Shown piece after piece: positions 34,547 through 43,926 of a DNA stretch of 64,000 nt. The notes below the pieces were generated by a model. It ran no database searches, had not been told where the DNA came from, and saw nothing but the letters and a program-made list of their open reading frames with translations. The stretch comes from Alteromonas sp. KUL42 (GTDB lineage Bacteria > Pseudomonadota > Gammaproteobacteria > Enterobacterales > Alteromonadaceae): positions 62,001 to 126,000 of the forward strand of contig NZ_BJKK01000013.1 of assembly GCF_006538325.1 (NCBI RefSeq). The letters run 5' to 3'. The position numbers were made by a program, and so were the translations under genes. The first letter of the stretch is position 1; each line of letters opens with the position of its first letter.

Positions 34547-35122
34547 TTAAACTTCTATGTTATCAATCCAATTAGAAAAGTCCTCAGCAGAAGATATGGA
34601 AGGAGGCATAGATACAACGTTAGTCTCTTCCGCTGAATCCATAATCATAGCAAGCTCTTTGTCTTGAGCGTTTACTAGTTCACCTGTGAAGTAACAGCTG
34701 ATCGAACTTTCCGCTATAAACCGGCCGTCTACTGTTTGCGTAGTGGAATCATAGTGGGCCAACCACGGAGATTCTTTATGTGTTTTCTGGCTCAAAGTCC
34801 ATGCTCCCAAGCGACCAAATTCTTCAAGCACAAAGTTGATAATTCCAATGATAGTTTCAGAAATATTAGGTGGCATACGCCATTCAGTAGGTGCAGGGAT
34901 TGCTGAATTTCCGAACTGCTTATATTGCTGGTATATATCAGGGTGAACAGGGCCATAAGGCCATGCCTGAAATTCTCCAGCAACTAGAGGCTCTCCAGTC
35001 ACCGACAAATGATAACCATGGCAATAATATGCCAATTTTTGCAGCTTCATAGGGCAAACTTTAATGCCTTTCTGTGCTGCCTGAGCTACCAAAATTTCTG
35101 AGAAAATACCGCTTTCTATCAT
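34547..35122 (-). CDS. Panacea-domain (DUF4065, SocA/GepA-like) antitoxin-type protein
   Basis: A protein of about 191 residues from ATG 35122 (AAAGGAT upstream). It carries the Panacea core KLQKLAYYCHGYHLSVTGEPLVAGEFQAWPYGPVHPDIYQQY. Proteins with this domain include SocA and act as antitoxins in PanAT modules, often in prophages, where they can defend against other phages. It precedes its partner gene by 4 bases; the region up to the tRNA-Leu gene holds a direct-repeat cluster. Confidence 0.8.
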   Translation of the reverse strand: MIESGIFSEILVAQAAQKGIKVCPMKLQKLAYYCHGYHLSVTGEPLVAGEFQAWPYGPVHPDIYQQYKQFGNSAIPAPTEWRMPPNISETIIGIINFVLEEFGRLGAWTLSQKTHKESPWLAHYDSTTQTVDGRFIAESSISCYFTGELVNAQDKELAMIMDSAEETNVVSMPPSISSAEDFSNWIDNIEV

Positions 35123-35257
35123 TCCTATCCTTTGTGATCCCTTACAAAGCCTATATATATGTATACCTGTTAATTGCGTTTTTTCAAGAAAAAGCGCAAT
35201 AAAAAAACGGCGCGATGATGACAGAAAGAAAAGTAAATAGCAATTTTTGAGCAATAA

Positions 35258-35289
35258 TATTAGGAAATAATATTAGGAAATATTAGGAA
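35258..35289. repeat. Three TATTAGGAA direct repeats near tRNA-Leu
   Basis: TATTAGGAA at 35258-35266, 35271-35279 and 35281-35289, about 70 bases from the tRNA-Leu 3' end. Could be integrase arm-binding sites or an operator for the Panacea operon. The rest of the gap 35123-35359 is AT-rich and has no gene. Confidence 0.6.
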
Positions 35290-35359
35290 TAGAGTTTTTT
35301 CTGAGGTTTGTGATGCGGGGTTAAATATCGTAAGTTATTGTATTAACTAGAATAATAAT

Positions 35360-35446
35360 TGGTGCCCGGGGCCGGACTTGAACCGGCACGCTGTTACCAG
35401 CGAGGGATTTTAAATCCCTTGTGTCTACCAATTTCACCACCCGGGC
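35360..35446 (-). tRNA. leuZ: tRNA-Leu(UAA)
   Basis: An 87-base tRNA with class II variable arm, CCA encoded, and an anticodon stem-loop (GGGATTTAAAATCCC) like that of E. coli leuZ. Third tRNA of the Gly-Cys-Leu run. Its 3' end faces the prophage and is the likely attachment core. Confidence 0.95.
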
Positions 35447-35507
35447 ATCGGGTTGCTTTTCAGCAAGGTGTCAGGTGTAGAACCTGATGCTGCGCTGTGC
35501 AGCTTTA

Positions 35508-35581
35508 TGGAGGCGGAACCCGGAGTCGAACCGAGATAGACGGATTTGCAATCCGCTGCATAGCCATTCTGCCATTCCGCC
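35508..35581 (-). tRNA. cysT: tRNA-Cys(GCA)
   Basis: A 74-base tRNA with acceptor GGCGGAA/TTCCGCC, encoded CCA and anticodon GCA in GATTGCAAATC. In the same order (Gly, Cys, Leu) as the E. coli glyW-cysT-leuZ unit. Confidence 0.95.
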
Positions 35582-35623
35582 AGATGCGTCTGGCGCTTGA
35601 TTAAAACACTCTTCTAAGAAGAT

Positions 35624-35699
<76 letters not shown>

Positions 35700-35868
35700 A
35701 TGCCTTAATCACACATTTCGTTTCGGTGATGTCCTCTCGAAATGTGGGGTGCATTCTACCTACCCAATCAAAACTGTCAATACGAAAAAACGTTAAAATT
35801 GAGATAAATGCGTATTTTTATGATCGTTTGCTATTTTTTTATTCACTTTGATTAATGTACGATCAATT

Positions 35869-36441
35869 TCACTGTGCCACACTACCGCGCAAGTGTGGCC
35901 AAGCTGCTTTTGTATAAACAACCATTGACCAAATTGACAGCACTGCAGCGATATAAAGAAGTATATAACCCAAGGTTACCCAGTAAATTGGAAAGCCCAT
36001 AAACGTTTCTAAGCCCGAAAGTAATCCAATTAAGGCTAACATTTGTGCAGTGGTTTTCGCTTTTCCTATAAAAGACACTTTTACCGCTTCGCGAACACCA
36101 TTAGACCCCATCCATTCGCGTAGCGCTGAAACGTATATTTCTCTTATCAGAAGTGCAACAGATGGCAAAGTGATCCACAAGGTGGCGTAGCTATGTGTAA
36201 TCATTAATAGTGCAGCGCCTACTATTAGCTTATCAGCTACAGGGTCTAGAAACGCCCCAAATGGCGTAGATTGCTGAAGCTTTCGCGCTAAATAGCCGTC
36301 GAACCAATCTGTAATGGCTGCTAACCAAAAAATAAACGCCCCCGCTTCGTGGGCCCACCGCCAATCAAGAAAATACACCACCACGAAAACGGGGATAAGA
36401 ATTACTCTAAACAGAGTAATACAGTTTGGAATAGTCCACAT
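35869..36441 (-). CDS. pgsA: CDP-diacylglycerol--glycerol-3-phosphate 3-phosphatidyltransferase
   Basis: A 190-residue inner-membrane enzyme making phosphatidylglycerophosphate. The CDP-alcohol transferase signature D48-G-x2-A-R53-x8-G62-x3-D66-x3-D70 is complete (FDGYLARKLQ to GAFLDPVAD). Several membrane segments. Normal family length. It follows uvrC, as in E. coli, and precedes the tRNA genes. Confidence 0.97.
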   Translation of the reverse strand: MWTIPNCITLFRVILIPVFVVVYFLDWRWAHEAGAFIFWLAAITDWFDGYLARKLQQSTPFGAFLDPVADKLIVGAALLMITHSYATLWITLPSVALLIREIYVSALREWMGSNGVREAVKVSFIGKAKTTAQMLALIGLLSGLETFMGFPIYWVTLGYILLYIAAVLSIWSMVVYTKAAWPHLRGSVAQ

Positions 36442-36553
36442 AACACTTACATCTCAAATTTTTGCCCATTGGGGCGATTAGCGCAGCTTTACAGCTTTCA
36501 TTTTCGTAACACATTACCCTAAATTTACATGCATTGCTTGCTACACACGTAAT

Positions 36554-38386
36554 TTAAAGGTGAAGGTGATCGTATATCGTTTCAGCCAGCTCTTTACTTA
36601 TCCCTGGCACACTGGCAATTTCGTCCTTGCTAGCCTTCTTAAGGCCTTGCAAACCGCCCATAAACTTTAACAACGCCTGACGTCGCTTAGCGCCTATTCC
36701 CGGTATACCTTCAAGGCTAGATGTTGTTTTTACTTTTTGGCGTCTTGCTCTGTGACCAGTAATTGCAAAGCGGTGTGACTCGTCTCTTATATGCTGCACC
36801 AAATGTAATCCGGGAGAATGGCTCTCCATCGAAACCACATCATGACTCCCTGCCAATATCAAGGTTTCTAACCCTGGCTTACGCGTAGTGCCTTTCGCCA
36901 CACCTAAAAGCATAGGTTTTTTATCGTGCGGCCAGTCTTCAAAAAACGACTCTGCCTGAGCTAATTGCCCTTTCCCACCATCAATCAATAACAAGTCGGG
37001 TATTTTTTGCACCTCTTTTACTGACTTATATCGACGTTTAAGTGCTTGTGCCATCGCAGCATAATCATCGCCCGGTGTAATACCTTCTATGTTATAGCGG
37101 CGATAGTCACTTTTAAGTGGCCCTTCGCGATTGAATACCACACAAGATGCAACCGTTTGCTGGCCTGACGTATGACTAATATCAAAGCATTCCATTCGTT
37201 GAATAGGTTTATCAACCTCAAGTGCATCTTCTAGGTCTAAATATCGAGCGAACACCGACTTTTGTTGACTGTATTGAGCGTCCAACGCATTTTCTGCGTT
37301 TGATTGTGCCAATTGTAAGTACTGTCGCTTCTCCTCTCGCGCGCCTTTGAAAAAAGTAACTTTGTGGCCGGCTTCGCTGGTAAGTAAGGCATTTATTGCT
37401 TCATGATCGCTTAGTTCGTGCGCCATCACAATTTGCCGAGGAATAACTTTATTCCCAGCTAAATAAAACTGTAAAAAGAAAGACTCAAATACTTCTTGTT
37501 CGTCAGCAGTGCTAGGGACCTTTGGAAAGAATGCTTTGCTACCTAATAGTTGCCCTTCGCGTATAAACATAACTTGAATGCAGGCCATATTGCCTTTAAA
37601 AGCAAAACCAAATACATCCATTTCATCTTGGGTACCCGCAACCCACTGTCTTTCTTGCACCTTGCGCAGCGCATTGATTTGATCGCGATAACGAGCGGCA
37701 GACTCAAAGTTTAACGCTTCACTCGCCCTCTCCATTTTATCTACCAAACTACCAATAACTTGTTGGTTTTTACCTTTAAGAAATAATCGCGCGAAGTTTA
37801 CTTGCTCTTTGTATTCTTCATCACTGACATGACCTTCCACACAAGGTGCACTACAACGCTTCATTTGGTATTGCAAACAGGGGCGACTTCTAGCGCGATA
37901 GTAACTGTCTTCACATTGTCTTACAGGAAATATTTTCTGCATTGACCGCAAACTTTCACGTACCGACCATGCACTGGGGTAAGGGCCAAAATACTCCCCT
38001 TTTTTCTTTTTTGGGCCGCGGTGAAAAGATAATCGAGGGTGTTCGTGGTCAGACAAAAAGATGAAGGGATAGGACTTATCATCACGCATCACCACGTTAT
38101 ATCGTGGCTTGTATTTCTTTATGAAATTATTTTCAAGCAGAAACGCTTCAGTTTCACTATTTACCACCGTCACATCCATGTTGGTGATTTGACTTACCAG
38201 TGAACGGGTTTTGCTGTTATCAAGATTCAGGCGAAAATAACTGCTTACGCGCTTTTTAAGGTTTTTAGCCTTTCCAACATAAATGACCTCTTCCTGAGCA
38301 TTGTACATGCGGTACACGCCAGGTTGAGAGGTTAAATTTTTGAGAAAAGCAGCAGAGTCGAAAGTGGTGGATTCTCGCTTTGACAT
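36554..38386 (-). CDS. uvrC: Excinuclease ABC subunit C
   Basis: A 610-residue protein (ATG 38386; a TTG start at 38398 is less likely). Domains in order: GIY-YIG nuclease (GVYRMYNAQEEVIYVGKAKN, with start near residue 20), UVR motif (ALNFESAARYRDQI), RNase H-like UvrC core (MECFDISHTSG, LLIDGGKGQL) and C-terminal HhH repeats (LEGIPGIGAKRRQALL). It makes both incisions in nucleotide excision repair with UvrB. Stands 18 bases after uvrY. Confidence 0.98.
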   Translation of the reverse strand: MSKRESTTFDSAAFLKNLTSQPGVYRMYNAQEEVIYVGKAKNLKKRVSSYFRLNLDNSKTRSLVSQITNMDVTVVNSETEAFLLENNFIKKYKPRYNVVMRDDKSYPFIFLSDHEHPRLSFHRGPKKKKGEYFGPYPSAWSVRESLRSMQKIFPVRQCEDSYYRARSRPCLQYQMKRCSAPCVEGHVSDEEYKEQVNFARLFLKGKNQQVIGSLVDKMERASEALNFESAARYRDQINALRKVQERQWVAGTQDEMDVFGFAFKGNMACIQVMFIREGQLLGSKAFFPKVPSTADEQEVFESFFLQFYLAGNKVIPRQIVMAHELSDHEAINALLTSEAGHKVTFFKGAREEKRQYLQLAQSNAENALDAQYSQQKSVFARYLDLEDALEVDKPIQRMECFDISHTSGQQTVASCVVFNREGPLKSDYRRYNIEGITPGDDYAAMAQALKRRYKSVKEVQKIPDLLLIDGGKGQLAQAESFFEDWPHDKKPMLLGVAKGTTRKPGLETLILAGSHDVVSMESHSPGLHLVQHIRDESHRFAITGHRARRQKVKTTSSLEGIPGIGAKRRQALLKFMGGLQGLKKASKDEIASVPGISKELAETIYDHLHL

Positions 38387-38404
38387 AATGCGCTTCAATA
38401 ACGC

Positions 38405-39049
38405 CTATAACAAGTTTGAGTCAATTAATTTGTGCCTAAGCGCAAGGTGCGTAAGTTCCACGTCAGAGGTTACGCCTAACTTTTCAAACATGCGATAGCG
38501 ATAGGTATTTACCGTTTTCGCACTAATATTCAATTCACTTGCTATATCGGTAACCCGCTGTCCTTTGGTCAGACGTAATGCAATATCAAGCTCTCTGCTA
38601 GATAGTTCATCAAAAGGGTTTTCGGTGTGTGGGGTCAATTTACTAATAGCAATACTATTGGCAATTTCACCTTCAAGGTATTTCTGACCCGCCATGACTT
38701 TATGAATTGCTAAAATAACTTCTTTAGGTTCGGCGTCTTTAGTTAGAAAGCCAAATGCTCCCGCTTCCATTACTTGCAAAGGTATTGGATTTTCTTTGTG
38801 CATAGATAAACATATAACACGGGTATTTTCAGACATTCGGGCAATTTTACGAGTAGCCTCTAACCCACCGATACCAGGCATATTTACGTCCATCAGCACC
38901 ACATCAGGCGCGTTTTTACGACATAACTGTACCGCATCTTCACCATTTTTCGCCTCGGCAACGATAGTGAAATCGTTAACGTCTTCCAAAATTCGGCGTA
39001 TCCCTGTTCTGACCAAATCGTGATCATCTGCTAGGATTATTTTTATCAC
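38405..39049 (-). CDS. uvrY: UvrY/GacA-type response regulator
   Basis: A 214-residue NarL/LuxR-type regulator. Receiver domain begins IKIILADDHDLVRTGIRRIL with phospho-acceptor Asp in VLMDVNMPG; HTH in C-terminal LTKGQRVTDIASELNISAKTVNTYR. GTG at 39049 gives the usual family length; the frame upstream is open but not family-like. Partner of a BarA/GacS kinase that controls csrB-like small RNAs. Followed by uvrC as in E. coli. Confidence 0.93.
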   Translation of the reverse strand: MIKIILADDHDLVRTGIRRILEDVNDFTIVAEAKNGEDAVQLCRKNAPDVVLMDVNMPGIGGLEATRKIARMSENTRVICLSMHKENPIPLQVMEAGAFGFLTKDAEPKEVILAIHKVMAGQKYLEGEIANSIAISKLTPHTENPFDELSSRELDIALRLTKGQRVTDIASELNISAKTVNTYRYRMFEKLGVTSDVELTHLALRHKLIDSNLL

Positions 39050-39223
39050 TTTACGTATCTCACTGACTTCAGTTAACAGCACAACTGAATTGAGAGAACA
39101 TATTAGAAAAATATTGTATTGTCTCTCAATTTCAGCAGACCATAATAGCATGTGTGATGCGTTCGTGAAGCCAAGATACTCCATTTACCAATAAATTATT
39201 GATATAGCTTATCTAAGTGCGTT

Positions 39224-39952
39224 TTATTTAGGCAAATCAAACCATAATGCAACTAAATCGCTTTCGGCTTTGAGGTTAATTTCATCGTTTTCAAAAATAC
39301 CAATCGCATCACCTGCGCGAAGTGTTACCGGCGAAGGCTCACTTTGAACAGATATTTGTACATTGCCACTAATAATATGTAGGTATCCTTTGCGAGCTCC
39401 TGTTTTTAACGAAATAAGCTCATCGTTTGCTAATTTAACACGACTGATTGCTGCGTCCTGCTTAATGTTAAGAGAGTTTTCTCTACCGTCAGCACTTACT
39501 AGTAGTTCTAAATGGCTTACAGATGCTTCATCTGTGGTTGCACTTCCAATTGTTTTTTGTGCATAACTGGGTTCTCCCCCTTTTTGGTTGGGAACAATCC
39601 ATATTTGAAGGAAATTCACTAATTCATCTTGTGACGGATTGTATTCTGAATGCATTATTCCTTTCCCTGCGCTCATAACCTGTATATCGCCGGCAGGTAC
39701 AATGTACTCATTCCCAGTACTGTCCTTATGTTTTAGTGCACCGCTAACAACATAAGAAATGATCTCCATATCTCGATGACCATGTGTTTCAAACCCACGT
39801 CCAGCTTGAACAATATCATCGTTAATTACCCGCAGTGCCGAGAACCCCATATGTTTGGGGTCATAATAGTGACCGAATGAAAAACTGTGTTGGCTTTCTA
39901 ACCAGCCCAAGTTAACGTTCCCACGCTCGCCCGCTTTTCTTAAATACATCAT
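39224..39952 (-). CDS. Pirin family protein (YhhW-like)
   Basis: A bicupin of about 243 residues from ATG 39952. The metal site is visible in GFETHGHRDMEIISYVV and GIMHSEYNPSQDE (His, His, His, Glu). YhhW-type pirins have quercetin dioxygenase activity in vitro; the natural role is unclear. Monocistronic, 175 bases upstream of uvrY's start. Confidence 0.92.
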   Translation of the reverse strand: MMYLRKAGERGNVNLGWLESQHSFSFGHYYDPKHMGFSALRVINDDIVQAGRGFETHGHRDMEIISYVVSGALKHKDSTGNEYIVPAGDIQVMSAGKGIMHSEYNPSQDELVNFLQIWIVPNQKGGEPSYAQKTIGSATTDEASVSHLELLVSADGRENSLNIKQDAAISRVKLANDELISLKTGARKGYLHIISGNVQISVQSEPSPVTLRAGDAIGIFENDEINLKAESDLVALWFDLPK

Positions 39953-40126
39953 AAAATTCGTTCCTATATTGCGACTAACCAACACTAAGTTTCAGCTCAT
40001 ACTTCTTTAAGAAGGAATAAAATGCCTATAGAACTCACAAAGGTTTTGTTGGTATTAAAATGATGGAAGTGATTATAAGAACTGTTTTCTAGGATTAAAT
40101 TTCATTTATTAACGCTAAACGTTCTA

Positions 40127-41410
40127 TTAAGCAGGATTTAAAAAGAAAAGGCGATTTAGTGCTCGCTCAATGACCGAAGGGTGACAAGCAAGATTAAGTC
40201 GAGCATAGCCAGGTGCGCCAAATTCACTGCCATCGTTGCCAATTACACCTCTTGCAATACACTCGTTATATGACGTTGCAGGGTTGAAGTGCTTTTGGTT
40301 CTGTTCACTCTGGTTCTGGACATTTGGGTTCTGGCCATTACAGCTGCTCGGGAAAACTAAATTGACCCACAAGAAAAAGCCCGCTTGCCCCATATCGACA
40401 CTGGCCTTGATGCCATAATAACAAAGATATTCATTAACCAATTGTCGGTTAAAACCAATAGCCTTGCGAATGAGGGCTAACCAATGCTCACCGTCTTCGT
40501 ATACAGCATTTAACGCCACTTTAGATAGTGATGTTGCGGCTAAGTGTCTGGCATTAATTGCATCTGAGAATAATCGCCTTTTTTTCCCATCTGCGATTAC
40601 CGCAAAAGAAGCCCCAGGAATACCGGCCAAATTAAATGCTTTTACTGTGCTGTTGATGTGTATGACAGTGTCTGACATTGCTTTTCCTACTTCAGCACCA
40701 AACCACGATATTGAACTGGGAACTCCATTAACAAACCCAAACTCACTATGTACTTCATCTACAACTAACAAGATATCGTGCTTCTCACAATAGTCGATAA
40801 TATCGGCTTGAGTTTGTGCAGAAAGCATTTCCCCATTAGGGTTATTAGGGTGACAAAGCACACAAGCAGAAATGTCAGGCGTCAATTTCTCAAGCGCTTT
40901 TTCAAATGGTGCAAATATGGCGTTCATACCATTTTGTGTAATGGCTTCAATTAAAGGCCCATAAGTAGGTGTAAGTACCAAAACCTGTGCTTCCCGCTCG
41001 CACAATGTACTCAATGCAATATTTACCGCTGCTATCGTGCTGGTAACATCCACAATATTGTCGGGTGGTAAACAACCCCCAATGTTTGCATGAACCTTGT
41101 TATACCAGCGGCTTACAGAACTTCTAATATCGGTATTCTGGTAGCCAAAACTCTTATTCATAGCTGCGTTAATGGCTTCAAAGGCACAGGCTGGCGGCAC
41201 GACATCCATGTCGGCAATCCACATGGCAAGTGCATCCACAGGTGCTAATGGAAACCGCGTTGACAACGCAGAAAATTTAAGTCTACCGGAATGCCTCTTA
41301 TCTAATGGTTGATGTTGCCATACAGACGTTAGGTGTTTTGCCTTCTCCCCAACCTTTTCTAACATCAGTGCTAGTACTGGTGATTCATCAAGATGCATAA
41401 CAACCGTCAC
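40127..41410 (-). CDS. ovoB: PLP-dependent C-S lyase OvoB (ovothiol biosynthesis)
   Basis: A 427-residue fold-type I PLP enzyme of the MalY/PatB group. Asp219 (VVDEVHSEFG) and the Schiff-base Lys257 (INSTVKAFNLAG) are in place. Coupled to ovoA by a 4-base ATGA overlap. In ovothiol synthesis OvoB cleaves the sulfoxide made by OvoA to 5-thiohistidine. A short Asn/Gln-rich insertion near residues 358-376 (NGQNPNVQNQSEQNQ) is unusual and may vary by strain. Confidence 0.85.
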   Translation of the reverse strand: MTVVMHLDESPVLALMLEKVGEKAKHLTSVWQHQPLDKRHSGRLKFSALSTRFPLAPVDALAMWIADMDVVPPACAFEAINAAMNKSFGYQNTDIRSSVSRWYNKVHANIGGCLPPDNIVDVTSTIAAVNIALSTLCEREAQVLVLTPTYGPLIEAITQNGMNAIFAPFEKALEKLTPDISACVLCHPNNPNGEMLSAQTQADIIDYCEKHDILLVVDEVHSEFGFVNGVPSSISWFGAEVGKAMSDTVIHINSTVKAFNLAGIPGASFAVIADGKKRRLFSDAINARHLAATSLSKVALNAVYEDGEHWLALIRKAIGFNRQLVNEYLCYYGIKASVDMGQAGFFLWVNLVFPSSCNGQNPNVQNQSEQNQKHFNPATSYNECIARGVIGNDGSEFGAPGYARLNLACHPSVIERALNRLFFLNPA

Positions 41411-43518
41411 AATTTTTGAAATACATTGAATTCTGACAACGTATGTTGAAATTTTCGCTTTGTTTCTCTAATAACGAATTCAATATCGTTGGGGGAACCA
41501 ATGCGTTTAAATTCTTTTCCTAATACTTGCTCTAGCGCTTGCGAAGAAGTTAGCGTTTCACCATTTTCATCTTTATAGCCGCCAAGCCATTCACTTTTTT
41601 CAGTATATTCTTCAAGCCAAGTAAACGGGCTTGCCAAAATTAATAGGCCACCCGCATTAAGGCGTTCAGCCATATCAGCCAACACTTTTCTTGGACTATA
41701 TACGCGATCAATTAAGTTACCCATGAAAATCAAGTCATACCCAGTGAATTGAGGCTTTAAATTACAAGCATCACCTTGGGAAAAATGCACTTTTGCGGCG
41801 GTTTCGTGTAAATTTAACGCTGCTAGCTTTCTAGATCTAAACGATGTTAATTCACCTTCTTCTATTAAGTGATATCGAATTTCTCCTGCCTCCTGCATTT
41901 GCGTGGCCGTATTGATAAATCGGGCAGAAAAGTCCACCCCATCTACATGCGCAAAATATTTTGCCAACTCGAAAGAGGCTCTTCCTACCGCACAGCCTAA
42001 ATCCAGAGCCTTACCAGTAGCAGATGAGTTATGTTCACGTACCACATCTATACAAAAATCAGCACTTGCTTTGGCAAAATTCTTAACACCGTAGTACTCA
42101 TCACCATAGTGAAACTCACAGTATTGCGATATCTGCGTGTCGCTTTCATAATCAAAATCGTTAACCTGAATAGCAACGTCGCTTTCTACATAGCGAAAGC
42201 CGGCATGTTGAAAGAAATGACGTCTAAATGCGTAACGAGCATCTTTTGTTGCTTCATTGCCGGTGGAAATCCAACTGCCGCCTTTCATCAAATTGTGTTT
42301 ATTGTCGAAGGTTGGCGTAGTGAAATCATCATACAGAGGATGTACCTTAAAGCCTTCAAACGGGTAAATAGGTGTTTCAGTCCACTGCCACACGTTCCCT
42401 ACTACATCGTAAAACTCACCTGACTGATTACGCGTTACAGGTTCACTTGAAGCATACTTTTGAAGCCCTATATTAAACCCATCGCAATAAACAGACTGAG
42501 TAACACCTGCTTGTTGTCGAAGTGCAAACCATTCATTTTCAGTAGGCAGGCGAATCGATTTCCCAAGTTGTTCGCTTTTGAAATTACAAAATGCTTTCGC
42601 TTCGTGATAATTAACATCAACCGGCCAATCTAACGGCAAAACATGTTCAGACAGCATACTTCTGTAACGATAGCTAGTATCCGTTTTTATCCAAAAGGCA
42701 GGGTGTTGTGCATTGGTATACTCGCGCCATTGATTTCCTTCACTGTCCCAATAAGAAGCGTTGTTATAGCCACCATGTTCTACAAATGCCAAAAACTCAC
42801 CATTAGATACTAGAAACTTTGAGGCGCGAAAACTAGCAACGGATTCACTGACGTTGCCATATTCATTATCCCATCCATAAATCTCACTGTCCCAGTCTTT
42901 GTCACCCGTAATCTCAGTTCTTGCAACCTCTATCAAGGCGTTGTTTGGTGTATTCTCTATGTCCATATCTTGGCATGAAGGCCATGCGTCATTCGGTTGA
43001 ACATAAGCAATAGGTAACTGGCGAATAAGTACAGACGAAGTTTCTAAATGTATGCGTTCATGTTCAATTCCCATGATCACGGGCCACATAGCACTCTCCC
43101 AGTTAATGGGCATGGCAAAGTTCAATGTATCGATAAGATCACACACCAGCGTACGCACTTGCTTTCTATACTCACGTACAGCCGAGACTGTTGGCCAGGC
43201 ATAATTTTCTTCATTCAGATCATCCCAGCTCATTTCATCTACACCAATTGCAAACAAAGCTTCAAATTCTGGGTTTATTCGCTCATTAATCGCTTTTGCT
43301 AACACCAACTTATTGATAAAGAATGTAGCCGTATGTCCAAAGTAGAATATTAGTGGATGTCTTAACTTTTCGGGTTGCATGTAAAATACGTCATCATTCG
43401 CTAAGCAAGAGAAAAGTGATTCATACGTATTAAACGAGTCAATAAAATAAGCTTTTATTTCCTTTCGCTTATCCGAAATACTGCCTGATTTTAAATTGAG
43501 CGTTGGTTTAGCGAACAT
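41407..43518 (-). CDS. ovoA: OvoA: 5-histidylcysteine sulfoxide synthase with methyltransferase domain
   Basis: A 703-residue three-domain protein. The DinB-like N-terminus carries the HX3HXE metal motif at His153-His157-Glu159 (IEHERIHLE) plus His62. An FGE-sulfatase-like domain follows (GGSWISTGNEATKDARYAFRR), then a SAM methyltransferase (ALDLGCAVGRASFELAKYF). It joins cysteine to histidine and performs the later N-methylation to ovothiol A. This antioxidant is common in marine gammaproteobacteria. Confidence 0.93.
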   Translation of the reverse strand: MFAKPTLNLKSGSISDKRKEIKAYFIDSFNTYESLFSCLANDDVFYMQPEKLRHPLIFYFGHTATFFINKLVLAKAINERINPEFEALFAIGVDEMSWDDLNEENYAWPTVSAVREYRKQVRTLVCDLIDTLNFAMPINWESAMWPVIMGIEHERIHLETSSVLIRQLPIAYVQPNDAWPSCQDMDIENTPNNALIEVARTEITGDKDWDSEIYGWDNEYGNVSESVASFRASKFLVSNGEFLAFVEHGGYNNASYWDSEGNQWREYTNAQHPAFWIKTDTSYRYRSMLSEHVLPLDWPVDVNYHEAKAFCNFKSEQLGKSIRLPTENEWFALRQQAGVTQSVYCDGFNIGLQKYASSEPVTRNQSGEFYDVVGNVWQWTETPIYPFEGFKVHPLYDDFTTPTFDNKHNLMKGGSWISTGNEATKDARYAFRRHFFQHAGFRYVESDVAIQVNDFDYESDTQISQYCEFHYGDEYYGVKNFAKASADFCIDVVREHNSSATGKALDLGCAVGRASFELAKYFAHVDGVDFSARFINTATQMQEAGEIRYHLIEEGELTSFRSRKLAALNLHETAAKVHFSQGDACNLKPQFTGYDLIFMGNLIDRVYSPRKVLADMAERLNAGGLLILASPFTWLEEYTEKSEWLGGYKDENGETLTSSQALEQVLGKEFKRIGSPNDIEFVIRETKRKFQHTLSEFNVFQKL

Positions 43519-43926
43519 ATTGACTCCGTGAAAAAAAGATGAACGACAAGCAAAATGAGAAATTCGTTTTATTTACGAGAAACACATACGGCAAATGACC
43601 GAACTTCAAGGACGAAAATTTCAATGAAACCTCGTCATTTTTTTATTTTCTTAACTGAGCGTTTGTTACGTAAAAAAACATACTAGTAGTTCTCTATCAA
43701 GTTAAAAAAAGGAATGTCTGTTCTAAAGAAGGTTGCAGTAAATATCCACCAAACACTTTTTCGTGCTCTAAAACCCTTTTGAAATAAATATCTGAAACCC
43801 TTTGCCTATCAGATAGTTTGGTCTAAATTTAATAATGAATCCAAAGAAGCATTGTTTACCTTCGCTCCTTTGATCTACTACTGGATATCAATCTCTCCAT
43901 TAGTGAGGGACTATACGAATTTGTAA
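43519..43926. other. Divergent intergenic region, ovoA / histidine kinase
   Basis: 408 bases between divergent genes. AT-rich, no ORF of coding character. A GGAG precedes ovoA. I see no clear operator or terminator. Confidence 0.6.

Noticed and set aside
35258-35289. CRISPR-like repeat cluster
   Set aside because: Repeats of 9 bases with spacers of 1-4 bases are not a CRISPR array.
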